Below are positions 28,047 through 36,492 of a stretch of 42,605 nt of DNA, piece after piece (position 1 is the stretch's first letter; each line of letters opens with the position of its first letter). This DNA is from a virus, in the IMG/VR virus record IMGVR_UViG_3300049043_000080, positions 1-42,605 of that record; one strand, written 5' to 3'. Under the pieces are notes generated by a model. That model did no database searches. It had not been told where the DNA came from and was given only the letters and a program-made list of their open reading frames with translations. The translations under genes and the position numbers were made by a program.

Positions 28047-28292
28047 TCATTTTTTTGGTCGTGAACAAATACGGCATGCTTGCGGATATTTTGCTTTCCA
28101 ATATCTAGCATAAAACGCAATGTGATCGTTGCTGATTTTGAATTCGCCGCCAGTAGTCATAATCGAAATCTCCCAACGAATTCGATTGATGATTAACCAA
28201 TGACTGATTTTTTTCTGCCGTTTTGATGGCTTTAAAAGAAAACCTTCAAAGTATTCCCATACTTCCGGGTTTTGTTTGTGCCACTCCACCAT
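28047..28292 (-). CDS. Conserved small phage protein (WHKQNPEVWEYFE type)
   Basis: MVEWHKQNPEVWEYFEGFLL, KKISHWLIINRIRWEISIMT, GGEFKISNDHIAFYARYWKA, ending CRICSRPKK. I recall this ~80-100 residue family (RYS...I..RIRWEV...GD.FKI.N...YYARL) from many phages near replication genes; its function is unknown. The C-terminal Cys pair may be native or a frame artefact. Confidence 0.6.
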   Translation of the reverse strand: MVEWHKQNPEVWEYFEGFLLKPSKRQKKISHWLIINRIRWEISIMTTGGEFKISNDHIAFYARYWKAKYPQACRICSRPKK

Positions 28293-28314
28293 GCACGTTT
28301 CTTTTCGATGAAGC

Positions 28315-28647
28315 TCACAATTGGTTATTCCTTCGCTGACACGGAAAAGTTGATTTCAATATTTTGTTGATCGTTACGTCTGCCGTGATGTGCCTTTCTG
28401 CCGGTGTATTTCTCAAATAGTTTTTCACCATGTCTGCCAACTGCCCTGCTCTAACATTTTGTGGGATGCAGTGCAAAATTCCTGTTCCTACGTCTGCAAC
28501 TCCCATTACATAACCAAGAGACACCATTCAATCTACAGAACTGTTTGACTCCAATTCCGACAACAGATCGTTGCCGTCCTTGAATTCTGCGTGTGAGTTC
28601 ACGGTGAAGGCAAGCAGAATCCACGCGATGCGTTTCATTTTTTGCAT
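28315..28647 (-). CDS. Secreted Rap1a/Tai-like protein with an in-frame TGA
   Basis: MQKMKRIAWILLAFTVNSHA is a classic signal peptide with cleavage after SHA. The mature part EFKDGNDLLSELESNSSVD is followed by an in-frame TGA, then MVSLGYVMGVADVGTGILHC, ADMVKNYLRNTPAERHITAD, ending ILKSTFPCQRRNNQL. GN.LL..., GY..GV.D, C, and RH..A resemble the Rap1a/Tai immunity-like fold found as a periplasmic phage protein. The TGA at 28528-28530 is most simply a misread sense codon. About 110 residues. Confidence 0.6.
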
Positions 28648-28655
28648 TTTTGACC

Positions 28656-28975
28656 TCAGAGTGTTGCTCGCACTTCGGCTCGAGCGTTCGCTGACTCAGT
28701 GCGCCACGCCTCGATCCGGGCCTGCGCTGCTACCAGACCCCACCGAAGCTCTTCTTCCTGCTCTACAGCGGCTTTCAAGCCTTTCGAAGGTCGATATATT
28801 CCTGATCGCTGTACGCTTCGCGCTCTTGAGCATTCACCGATGATTCGTATGATCGCTTCATGATGATTGCCTTGAGCGACTTGCGGAACTCCTCAGGATA
28901 GATTCGTTCCGCTTTCGCTTTAGCGTACAGCTTGCCGTGTTTGAAAATGTATTCAATCGCGGCATCAGGACTCAT
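28656..28975 (-). CDS. Conserved small helical phage protein
   Basis: MSPDAAIEYIFKHGKLYAKA, KAERIYPEEFRKSLKAIIMK, NAQEREAYSDQEYIDL; after one error LKAAVEQEEELRWGLVAAQA and RIEAWRTESANARAEVRATL. This family (G...A.AK.ER.YLEEFRKS.KA.LM ... AQERDAY ... LRW.L.AAQARIE.WR) is common beside phage replication genes; the arrangement suggests a small structural or scaffolding DNA-metabolism factor. About 105 residues. The start overlaps the upstream stop. Confidence 0.65.
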
Positions 28976-29137
28976 CTGAACCACCTCAGCAAGCGTTGCC
29001 AGAATGACGGCTTCTCGATAATCAAGCCTTCACGCTTTAATGCTGACCGAGCGTTCACAGATAGTTTCTTTTCTGGGGTTTTAGGTGTTTCATGATTTCT
29101 TCGTTTGTCCATCCGGCTCGGATTGCATCCCTGACAT
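28972..29137 (-). CDS. Short HTH-like protein downstream of the resolvase
   Basis: Reading frames here give NVRDAIRAGWTNEEIMKHL, then after an error TPEKKLSVNARSALKREGLI and IEKPSFWQRLLRWFR before a stop overlapping the next start. The first part looks like a helix-turn-helix (AGWTNEEI...). The start is unclear: ATG 29137 needs a frame change, or the segment could be fused to the resolvase through an indel. Confidence 0.4.
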
Positions 29138-29140
29138 TTT

Positions 29141-29597
29141 TTATGCCTGCCTTCTGAGCCACTCGGCTAGGAGCAAGCTTTCTGCGATTCCGTGATCTTT
29201 TTTCGTTTCAGTGGTGCCGTTTTCCATAATTCCCTCGCTTTGTCTAATGATGAGTTTTTGTCTGAAAGTCACGCCCATAAACTTTTTCCAACTCTGCGGG
29301 CTGACAATGAACCAAGGAACAAGCATCGTCAGTTCCGTTACCGCTTTCAATTGCGCCAACTGCTCGACCGAACTTATATGTGCTGCTGACGCCTTGTTTT
29401 GGCATTGCATGGACATCCTCAATCACGATCCAACAATCTCGTCCGTCCAACGCTTGCCGCAAGTCCTGTTTGAATTTGTGTGCTTCGATCCTCCCTTCGT
29501 TGTTTGGAATTGATCCGCTGGCAATGTATTGAGAATGATGGTCAATCATTCCCCACGCCCCAGAAACTGCACCCGGATCAATCCCGACGTAAATCAT
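29141..29597 (-). CDS. RuvC-like Holliday junction resolvase
   Basis: MIYVGIDPGAVSGAWGMIDH carries the first catalytic Asp (GIDPG), DCWIVIEDVHAMPKQGVSST the second acidic residue (IED), and FGRAVGAIE follows. After two indels: SPQSWKKF, SDKNSSLDKARELW and KKDHGIAESLLLAEWLRR with the last catalytic His/Asp (KDH.IAEA). About 150 residues, the size of phage RuvC-like nucleases. It would resolve branched DNA before packaging. ATG overlaps the stop of the loader-like gene, so both are co-translated. Confidence 0.82.
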
Positions 29598-30317
29598 CGC
29601 CAGTCACCTTCTTTGCCTCGATTGCCTTTTGCCCATTGTTCTTTTGCGTCTTTTTCCACTTCCGACCCCGGGTGTAACTGGTTCCACTTTTCAAGCCATC
29701 GTTTGATTCCGGCTTGATCCCTTTGACGGTAAACAAGACACCATCGAACGAGACACTGATGCCGGAAGGCGTCTTTTGATTCATCCTCGTTCCATCCCCG
29801 CTTCATCCGTAGAATTTCTGCCTTGGCATCTTCTCGCCTGCAAATCAGCACCGTCAGTCGCCAGCAAGTGATCGAGGATGTCCCGCAGCCTGCGGTCTTC
29901 CTTCGCGCCTCTGGCGAGCAACTGGACGGCTTGCCGGGAGCCGGGGCGCTTCGCCCAAAACAGGTAGTCGTAGTTCTCGCGCTTGATCGACACTGCGATT
30001 TCTTGCGAGATTCCTTGCCGACTTCGCTGATGACTTTCGGGGGAGGCAGGGCTGCTGCACGATGCTCGATGCGGCTAAAGTCTTTGCAGAGGCTGATCCA
30101 CTCAGACAGAGCCGGGGGGCCATGCGGGAGGGTTCTGCGTCAGCGATTGCAGGGCTTTGCGAATGACTTCAGGATCGGTCGCCCGAAGTTGGGCCTCCCA
30201 AGCCTCGGACGCAGCTTTCTGGTCGTCGATAGTGCCGCCAAAAGTTGCCGCGACTTTCTGCGCTCCGAAGAGGGTCGTGAAGTGCCGCACGATCCGACTA
30301 AAGTATGCGTTTTGCAT
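29594..30317 (-). CDS. Phage replication protein (lambda P-like helicase loader)
   Basis: MQNAYFSRIVRHFTTLFGAQ, KVAATFGGTIDDQKAASEAW, RKALQSLTQNPPAWPPALSE, WISLCKDFSRIEHRAAALPP; after indels YDYLFWAKRPGSRQAVQLLA, LRDILDHLLATDGA, REDAKAEILRMKRGWNEDES, RHQCLVRWCLVYRQRDQAGI and GNRGKEGDWR. The first half (WPP.L.EF..LC) follows the pattern of lambda P and related loaders; the C-terminal part is a separate conserved module (RHQCLVRWCL). About 240 residues. Overlaps the DUF1376 gene upstream and RuvC-like downstream. Confidence 0.7.
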
Positions 30318-31061
30318 CGTCAAACTCCCAAGGGTCTACGTCAACGATCCGGTTGCCATCAGCGTCAGTCCTGCCGAGCAGGAAGTCCATCGCAGCATCT
30401 TTGCGCTGCTGCTTGTCGATCCATTCAGCATTGAAGCCCTGCCAGCCACGAGCGCAACAAAGCTCTAGCGCAGCGTTCAACGACATCCCTGCTCTGCTGG
30501 CTTCCTTGCGAATCCGTTCGACTGCCACGGTGCTGACAGGTGAACGCTTGGTCTTGCGAAGCCTCGATCCATGCTTGCCAAACGCTTTCGGTAACGTCGT
30601 CAGGACGATCCACGCTATTACTTCTACGAGTAGTAGAAGTAATTGGTTTATGGTTAATGGTTAGTGGTTCTTGGTTAGCATTGCCTTCGCTTTGCGTTTG
30701 CAATACGTTTGCATTGCGTTCGCTATGCGTTCGCATCGCATCTTGCACCAGCAGATTCCTTTGCTTTCAATGACTTAGATTCGTACTGCGAAATTTCCTC
30801 GTCTGCTCTCTTGTTGCGATACAAATTTCCGTCCAAGAAAAAAAATTCTTTGACGACACGCTCGACCGCATCTTTTTCTTGCTTTGAGCGAGCGCCGACA
30901 AGCCGCTGAATCGTTGGGATGTCAGCAGGAAATGGCTTCTCATCGGCGTAATACTTCCGCAGACAACGAACGTAAGCAGCATCTTCGATAAACGACAGGT
31001 GCGCTGTCGCTTGGGCATAGTCGCCCAGATGAAGCTTAAAAAAATGCACACCAACCTCCAT
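30298..31061 (-). CDS. Replication protein with DUF1376 (YdaU-like) N-terminus
   Basis: From MEVGVHFFKLHLGDYAQATA (31061): HLSFIEDAAYVRCLRKYYAD, IPTIQRLVGARSKQEKDAVE, EFFFLDGNLYRNKRADEEIS, the DUF1376 pattern. A low-complexity Asn/Ala/Gln linker follows, then RPDDVTESVWQAWIEASQDQ, AVERIRKEASRAGMSLNAAL, CCARGWQGFNAEWIDKQQR, ending DVDPWEFDDAKRIL. About 255 residues. Such proteins stand where replication initiators normally stand, next to the helicase loader. An in-frame upstream ATG at 31154 is possible. Confidence 0.72.
30617..30643. repeat. Perfect 11-bp inverted repeat
   Basis: ATTACTTCTAC-GAGTA-GTAGAAGTAAT, within the linker-coding part of the DUF1376 replication gene. It could be a binding site at a replication origin (many phages place the origin in the initiator gene) or just a hairpin. 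Flanking bases 30680-30740 hold short degenerate repeats (GCGTT(T/C)GCAAT) that recall iterons. Confidence 0.6.
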
Positions 31062-31203
31062 TGGCGCTGGCCTATCCGGTGAGAATTCCGGCAGGTCAAC
31101 GCCCTTGACGGGCAAAGGAACGGTCAGATAGACCAGCCCAATGAAGGCTGACACACTGACCTGCTATGCGCTTCTCACGGCGCAGGCGAACGATAACACA
31201 AGC

Positions 31204-31535
31204 TCAATCATTGTCAACAACTTTTTTTCTGCCCCTGCCACCGATCTTGCCTGCGGCACTGTTGAACCTTGCCCGACGCCTGCGGTTGTCCAGATCGTCT
31301 TCAATCTCGGGATCGGTGTATCCGGTAGGCGCGTAGACAAAGAACCGCTGCAAGACCGGCTCGATGCAGTCCCAATCCAACCCGACTAGCTTGACCAGCA
31401 ATTGCCTGTCAGCCGGGATCGTCTCAGTCATGTAGTACAGGTCTAGCAATCGACGGTAGGCAAGGTCTTCGGCATCGGCTGAGACCTTCGGTTTTCTGTC
31501 GGTATTTCGCAACTTCAAACTTGTAACCATTTCAT
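31204..31535 (-). CDS. Second DUF1376-like replication protein
   Basis: The ATG at 31535 overlaps the TGA of the regulator gene. After an error, SADAEDLAYRRLLDLYYMTE, TIPADRQLLVKLVGLDWDCI, EPVLQRFFVYAPTGYTDPEI, EDDLDNRRRRARFNSAAGKI and GGRGRKKVVDND. DAEDLAYRRLLDLYY is the DUF1376 core. About 110 residues, shorter than its neighbour. Two paralogous modules in tandem suggest a split initiator pair. Confidence 0.7.
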
Positions 31536-31740
31536 TTTTTGATGTCCCCAAAGATGTCCGGTCGCATATCCCTGCGCGTCACCTGCCCGTTCGTTGCTTG
31601 CTTTATGGCAACCGCGAGTTCAGGAGAGCAATCGCGCTTCCCAGACACCAGCAAATTCATCCACGTTGGGCTTATTCCTAGCGCATTTGCAAGCTTGCGC
31701 TGCTCCCCTCGCCTTGATCCTAAGTAATCCTCAGTTGCAT
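31532..31740 (-). CDS. Cro/YdaS-like regulator
   Basis: MQLEDYLGSRRGEQRKLANA (one G missing in the read), LGISPTWMNLLVSGKRDCSP, ELAVAIKQATNGQVTRRDMR, PDIFGDIKK. A helix-turn-helix of the Cro/YdaS kind (KLANALGIS....LL.G.RDCSPELA..I..AT.G.V.R...RPDIF). About 69 residues. It is the first gene of the leftward early operon and faces the plus-strand early genes across a 90-base gap, the classical place of a switch repressor. Confidence 0.75.
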
Positions 31741-31828
31741 AACCCCTCCGACTTGTGTAATGTGATGGTACAGCAGCAGTTCGCTGTGAACAAGACGTTG
31801 TAAGTTGCCAACAAACAAAGGAACCACT
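31741..31828. promoter_or_regulatory. Divergent early control region with operator-like palindrome
   Basis: The only divergent intergenic region in the phage part. It holds GTTC-GCTGT-GAAC (31779-31791), a plausible Cro-type operator half-site pair, and AT-rich blocks that could form promoters in both directions; TTGTTC with TACCAT 17 bases on could serve the minus strand. The plus-strand leader ends AAAGGAACCACT before ATG 31829. Assignment of hexamers is tentative. Confidence 0.5.
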
Positions 31829-32182
31829 ATGCTTACAGATCAGGACAACCCAAGCGAATACATCCCGGCAGCAGCTACGGATGTCTGGCAAAGGTTTCTG
31901 AGAAGGTGGGCCGAGCTTGGGCAAGTCCCGCCGAGCGAAGACCCGAAGGTACTCGAGAACCGCAGGAAAATCTGGGAGTTGAACAATGGAACCGCACGAA
32001 TTTCAGCAGATGATGGAAGAGCGAATGATGCGCGCGTCATGGAAGCCGTTGAACGCGCGGAGAAGGGAATTGCGGATCACGAAGAGTGGATGATCATCAG
32101 GTATGAGTGGGCTGCGCCCCGTTACGTGCGGCACTCCAAACAAATTCAAGGAGCAAGAAATGGTAATCGCACGAGCCACTGA
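31829..32182 (+). CDS. First gene of the plus-strand early operon, unknown
   Basis: MLTDQDNPSEYIPAAATDVW, QRFLRRWAELGQVPPSEDPK, VLENRRKIWELNNGTARISA, ending in a basic tail. About 117 residues as read; the last ~8 overlap the start of the next gene and may be frame-shifted. The ribosome site AAAGGAACCACT is strong. FLRRWAELG.VPPSED is a motif I recall from small phage proteins without known role. Confidence 0.55.
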   Translation: MLTDQDNPSEYIPAAATDVWQRFLRRWAELGQVPPSEDPKVLENRRKIWELNNGTARISADDGRANDARVMEAVERAEKGIADHEEWMIIRYEWAAPRYVRHSKQIQGARNGNRTSH

Positions 32183-32791
32183 ATCAGGCAGTTTCGAACA
32201 CCGTCCCCGGGGATGCACCTAGCACGTTGCTACAGGGTAATTGACCTCGGAACTCAAGAGTCGGCGTTCCAAGGCGTTGTCAAACACCAACACAAAGCCA
32301 TGATTCAATGGGAAGTGCATGGCGAAGACGACAGCGGTCAGCCGATCGTAAACGAGCAAAAATGAGCCTCTGAGCATACGGCAAGACCTGCGCCGTGTCA
32401 TTGGGTGAGAGTTCTCGGCTCTCAGGCGCGATCTGGTGGCTTGGAGGGGCAGGGAGTTTACACCGGAGGAGTTGAAGGGGTTTCACCTGAAAAACATTCT
32501 CGGCGCGTGGTGCATGATCTCTGTCGTTCACAACGAGAACGACGGCAAGACTTTACGCAAACATCTCTGCCGTGATGCCGGTTCCGTCAAACATCAAGAA
32601 AAGCCGGTTTGCCCGAGGCTCACAACGAAGTCAGGATGTCTCGATTTCTGATCCCGACATGGAACTGTTCTAGGAACTTTCTCCTTTTGTGCAGGAGAAA
32701 ATCCAGAAAAGCCCGGAATGGAAAGCCCGCCAACCTCAAAGCCGCACCCGCTGGGTTTGAGGACATGAAAGATGATGAAGTCCCATTTTGA
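32160..32791 (+). CDS. Putative phage ssDNA-binding protein
   Basis: MVIARATESGSFEH, HLARCYRVIDLGTQESAFQG, VVKHQHKAMIQWEVHGEDDS; after several indels LVAWRGREFTPEELKGFHLK, NILGAWCMISVVHNENDGKT, YANISAVMPVPSNIKK, SDPDMELFETFSPFVQEKIQ and GFEDMKDDEVPF. About 205 residues. The H....YG.IDLG.Q...F / W.GR.FT.EE..GFDL.N..G..C...V.H....GKTYANI pattern and acidic DDEVPF tail are those of phage OB-fold ssDNA-binding proteins; acidic tails recruit partners in SSBs. It lies next to the exonuclease. Confidence 0.68.
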
Positions 32792-32797
32792 CCAACA

Positions 32798-32879
32798 GGG
32801 CAAGTGGCGAAAACGGTAAACGCAGGGGACTTGAAATCCCCCGCCTAATGGCTTGCCGGTTCGATTCCGGCCTTGCCCA
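32798..32879 (+). tRNA. tRNA-Ser(UGA)
   Basis: The cloverleaf folds completely: a 7-bp acceptor stem GGGCAAG/CTTGCCC, D stem GCG/CGC, anticodon stem GGGGA/TCCCC with loop CTTGAAA (anticodon TGA at 32832-32834), a long variable arm GCC-TAAT-GGC typical of serine tRNAs, and T stem GCCGG/CCGGC with TTCGATT. CCA is not encoded. The discriminator reads A where bacterial tRNA-Ser normally has G; this may be a read error. Confidence 0.92.
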
Positions 32880-32890
32880 CGAGGAAACAA

Positions 32891-33048
32891 ATGAACGACA
32901 CTTTTAATCTTGACCAAGCCATCGAACGAGTTCAAACAAAATCAAGCGTACCCCTCGTTTGATTTACGTTTACTTCGTAAAAGGCAAACTTGCCGCAACC
33001 ACTGCACCGGACGGAAGGTCTCCCGAGTCGGTTAATCGGTGTTTATGA
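32891..33048 (+). CDS. Short early protein
   Basis: MNDTFNLDQAIERVQTKSS with an excellent ribosome site (GAGGAAACAA), then one or two indels, GKLAATTAPDGRSPESVNRC and a TGA overlapping the next ATG. About 50 residues. No family recognised. It lies directly behind the tRNA. Confidence 0.45.
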
Positions 33049-33119
33049 CAGCCGCCAGAAAACCGTACATGGATTCGTTTCTCGACGAAGACATTCGGTG
33101 GGCAATCAAAAGGATGTAA
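33045..33119 (+). CDS. 24-residue micro-ORF
   Basis: MTAARKPYMDSFLDEDIRWA followed by IKRM, start overlapping the previous stop (ATGA) and stop followed after two bases by the next ATG. Tight coupling on both sides is the only evidence that it is translated. It may equally be part of a longer gene broken by an indel. Confidence 0.4.
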   Translation: MTAARKPYMDSFLDEDIRWAIKRM

Positions 33120-33121
33120 TC

Positions 33122-33256
33122 ATGATCGACTACTCCGAAGGCATTACAGCGTTATCTAAAATGATGCAAGCAATTGGTAATGACGCTGTTTCGCAATCAC
33201 GGCTGTTTCTGAAGCTCGAATACTTTGTGCAGAAATCAGCACAGAAGCTCGGCTGA
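33122..33256 (+). CDS. Small helical early protein (44 aa)
   Basis: An intact frame MIDYSEGITALSKMMQAIGN, DAVSQSRLFLKLEYFVQKSA, QKLG. Predicted entirely helical. Starts two bases after the micro-ORF. No homologue recalled. Confidence 0.45.
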   Translation: MIDYSEGITALSKMMQAIGNDAVSQSRLFLKLEYFVQKSAQKLG

Positions 33257-33344
33257 AATCAATCAACAGATTGTTATTCAGCACCCGGAAGAAACGGGTC
33301 ATTCAAAACGCAGTAAGTTGCCAACCCGAATGTATGGAATCAAA

Positions 33345-33593
33345 ATGACAGCGCGTGAAAAAACTCATCAAATACATTGACGAACACAAAGGCCCGATTC
33401 GAACATCAAAAACTTGTGAAACATTTCTTGATGGGCAAAACAACGGTACTCGAAACTTTAAAGGTAACTTGAGAATGAAAAACGAATCCGCAGGGAAAGA
33501 GTCAAAAGCAAAACGTACTGGCACAAAACACTCACCGGTGACGCAGTGGCCCTTTCCCTGAAAACTCATCGAGACCCAACTCAAACTCGCTAA
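33345..33593 (+). CDS. Winged-helix-like protein
   Basis: MTAREKLIKYIDEHKGPIRT, SKLVKHFLMGKTTVLETLK after removing one A; then further indels, RERVKSKTYWHKTLTGDAVA and LSLKTHRDPTQTR. Helices plus wing (KLIKYI.EHKGPIRTSKLVKHFLMGKTTVLETL) suggest a DNA-binding wHTH. The frame could continue through 33600-33774 (VPMYTVDFKNRLSTSHNAQD), overlapping the exonuclease start. Boundaries uncertain. Confidence 0.5.
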
Positions 33594-33757
33594 ACGCTGG
33601 TCGGGTCGGGATGATGATAGAACGCTGACGCATTGAGGAGTCCCCGTTTTTGATTGCAAAAGACCACGCTCAGGAAAGCGGTCATTGGCACTGGGTGTGC
33701 CGATGTATACCGTCGACTTCAAAAACCGGCTCTCAACGTCCCACAACGCTCAGGACG

Positions 33758-34390
33758 ATGAAAGGTCAACCTAGTACCTTCCGTCACCACTACCCAAATA
33801 TTGCCTCTAAGCCCGGATTGGAGGTCGGAAGGAGCGTCAGATTCTGTTAGCAGCATTGACGCTTCCCAGACAGCCCGACGAAACGGAAGATCGGTACATT
33901 GAACGGATCGTGGCTGAGGAACAGGGAAGACGAGCAGCACAACACGGCACCGACATCCATGCCGGGATCGAAGGCTTCTACGAAGGGACGATCACCCGAC
34001 TGTTTGCCGACGAAGTCGGAGGGTTCAACACGAAGATGGTTGATTATTTCGGTGAATCAACGAATTGGATTGCCGAAAAGCTTTTCGTCATGAATCGGAT
34101 TCGGAGGAAAGGTCGATTTACATTCGACTGCGGCAAACGGCATCGTTGTAGACATCAAAACAAAGAGTTCGACACCGACAAGGTTGATGCGTTTGATGAA
34201 CACTTGATGCAGTTGTCGGCTTACCGGTGTTGGTCTGGGTATGCCGAATGCTCGAGGGGCCAACGTATTTGTTTCTTGAACTGTCCCCGGTTGACCGTTG
34301 TTTACCGTACGGAGCCAGAGCGATTTAAAATGAGGATTGAACGTTCATGGCACTGGTCAATTTCTGGCAAGCCAAACGGAACACAAATGA
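33758..34390 (+). CDS. PD-(D/E)XK exonuclease (RecB/Cas4-like)
   Basis: Frames across four indels give VPSVTT at the N-terminus, QILLAALTLPRQPDETEDRY, IERIVAEEQGRRAAQHGTDI, HAGIEGFYEG (conserved RG..H..IE), GGKVDLHS and NGIVVDIKTK, the D...D.K core, then DKVDAFDEHLMQLSAYR (Q...Y motif), GMPNARGANVF and ALVNFWQAKR. The HA..E, G..D, DIKT and Q..AY order is that of phage RecB-like exonucleases used in single-strand annealing recombination. About 210 residues. Start ATG 33758 is a guess; the stop overlaps the next ATG. Confidence 0.75.
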
Positions 34391-34809
34391 AACCTATCTC
34401 AGCATTTCAAACGTCAGATATGCGCGTGTTTTTGACGGAAGAGAAGCCAAAAACACGAGATGTTTCTTCAAAACGAAGAAGTGCTATATCAGTTTCTGGA
34501 TAGCAATGACAATCAATATCACACAGCATCCCGGCAACGAGCGATTGCAAAAGAGATCACTCCGCTGGAATTATGGAACAGAAACGCTGAAAAGCGAAGA
34601 TCAAATCAAAAAACTGGTGATGGAATGCGAATGACGCAATCCTGAAGGCTGTATCCGGTCTCATTTGGACGTTCTGGAATACACCGAGAAAGCCGGACTC
34701 ATCAAAGCAAAAGAACACGGACGATGCCTTGAGATCGTCGCAACTGAATATCAAAGTTGCAAAAGTTCTTGAACGTCTGAAAGAAAAAGCCCCCAACAGA
34801 GGGGGCTGA
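34387..34809 (+). CDS. Winged-helix-like protein ending the plus-strand operon
   Basis: From ATG 34387 (MKPISAFQTSDMRVF) through an indel to MFLQNEEVLYQFLDSNDNQY, HTASR.IA..ITPLE; then SHLDVLEYTEKAGLIKAKEH, GRCLEIVATEYQS or, in the other frame, NIKVAKVLERLKEKAPNRGG at the end. The LEYTEKAGLIKAKEHGRCLEI part is a typical wing. Its last codons overlap the hairpin that terminates the opposing late operon. Confidence 0.5.
34780..34807 (-). terminator. Intrinsic terminator of the late operon
   Basis: On the minus strand AGCCCCC-TCTGTT-GGGGGCT followed by TTTTCTTTC: a perfect 7-bp stem, a six-base loop and a good U tract. It lies 70 bases after the stop of the transglycosylase gene, at the convergence point with the plus-strand operon. 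On the plus strand no U tract follows, so it is directional. Confidence 0.85.
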
Positions 34810-34877
34810 ACCTGCATTGCACAGGACACGGAGGGAACTACCGGATGCCAATTTCAGCTGGTGGGCATTCGTGCACG

Positions 34878-36361
34878 TCAACCACTAAATGCCTGCTGAT
34901 ATTCTCCAGCATATTCAGGGTCGGTCTGCATAAGACGTTGATGTTCTCTGTAGCCTCGAGCAATTGGAGGCACTGCCATCATACTAATGCCAGCGGCAGG
35001 ATCCGACCAATGATGTCCGAAAAGCCCCGGCAGCACTAAGGCCAGACAATCCGCTTTCCAAATAATTAGGTTCCGGCTTCGTGGCTTCTTGATAAGCACG
35101 AGTGCCTTCATATCCGGTTTCTGCCAGCGCAGCAGGAGGCCCAAGATACCGCGAAGCAAACCTCAATCCTTTGAGTCCAGTCTCTGCCATCTGCTTAAAT
35201 TTATCAGACAAAATCTCTAAGCCAGACGGGGGAGGAGGAACGGTAGGAAAATCGGTTTCGTAAGGCAGGGAGTTGCCTCATTGGTTGCCCTGCTTCTTGG
35301 ACGTATGAACTCTTGGGGTCGATTTGTCGTTGGCCCCGGAGTCGTAGGCCCTCCGTATACAGGTATTTCCGATTCGCCCCGGGCATTAACCGTTGAACTT
35401 TCGGAAGCGTCTCTGCTCGAAGATCAATAAGATTTTGTGCACCTGTTCCAGCAGCATTCCTTCCCCATTTCTGCTGCACGAGCAGCTTCAATATCCGTAA
35501 GGCCAAAAGCTTTACCCCAATTGAAAGTGCCGCTTCCTCCAGTCTGAGTCGTTGGAATATTTGCTCCCGGCAAAGGGGCAGGCTGTGCGGGCCTGCTGGA
35601 TGTAATGATTGAAGGCGCAGCAGGAGCAGGAGCAGGTGCGGCAGCAGCAGCAGGAGCGGCAGCAGGAGCAGGGCCAGCACCCCAGCGAAGTGGCTTACCC
35701 CTGACGAGATCTTCAAGTCCGTGAACGGCAGGAACCGTCCCTACGCCCGCACCGATCGCGGCGCTGTCCTTCGGCCCCGCCAACCATCGTTCTGAAACAT
35801 AGACTTGGGAGGGGGCTGCGGAGCTTCCTGTTCGAACTACTGCAGCCTCGTCGACGATCGTCTGAGTCACAGACGGTGGCGGTAGCCTCTGCTTGTTCAG
35901 GCGCTTCAGGCTCTTCAGGCTTCGGCGCAGTAACACCAAAAGTCCTTCTTGTATTCCCTTCAAATCTTTCACGATACGAAATCGCAGATTCAGGGATGTT
36001 CTCAGAACCAATAGCCCCGATGCCAGCGTTATAACCCCGTAATGCAGCTTGACGAGGATCGCCTTCTGCCTGCATCTAAGGCTTTCTTCAAATAGCGCAA
36101 TCGGGTGACGATATTGGTATCAGGATTCTTCCAGCTCATCAAGATCAACACCTAAAGCTTTCGCCGTCTCAGGACGAACTTGCATGACGCCAATTTCGCC
36201 TGCTTTGCCGACAGGAACATTAGGACGCAACGAGCTTTCTTTATACGCAATAGAAAGCGCAAGCGAAGGAGGAATTGCCTAGACGTTTTGCCTGCGTAAC
36301 AATTTTGTTCGGCAGTTGCAATCTGCTCTTCGTCTAGTTGGTCAATGAATGTCAAATTCAT
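34878..36361 (-). CDS. Virion protein with lytic transglycosylase (SLT) domain
   Basis: From MNLTFIDQLDEEQIATAEQ (36361) the repaired frame gives LGIPPSLALSIAYKESSLRP with catalytic Glu in KES, GKAGEIGVMQVRPETAKALG, VDLDELE, NPDTNIVTRLRYLKKALDA, DPRQAALRGYNAGIGA: a complete SLT fold. A Pro/Ala/Glu-rich linker follows, then IEAARAAEMG and a C-terminal part (LAETGYEGTRAYQEATKPEP, MMAVPPIARGYREHQRLMQT) ending YQQAFSG. About 495 residues. It probably opens peptidoglycan during DNA injection. The true start may lie upstream near 36490. Confidence 0.78.
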
Positions 36362-36492
36362 TCTATTTCTTCCCTGAATTCTCGACTGAAGACGCTCACG
36401 TTGTTTTTCAAGAAGGAGTACGTTGACCACCAGCAGGAGCCGGGAGAAGCAGCGGGACGAGACGAACTTCTGGACAATTTTCCTGAGCGCTA

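Noticed and set aside
28528-28530. Stop-codon reassignment (TGA as sense)
   Set aside because: Many genes end in TGA overlapping the next ATG, so TGA is a normal stop here; a single in-frame TGA is better explained by a base error.
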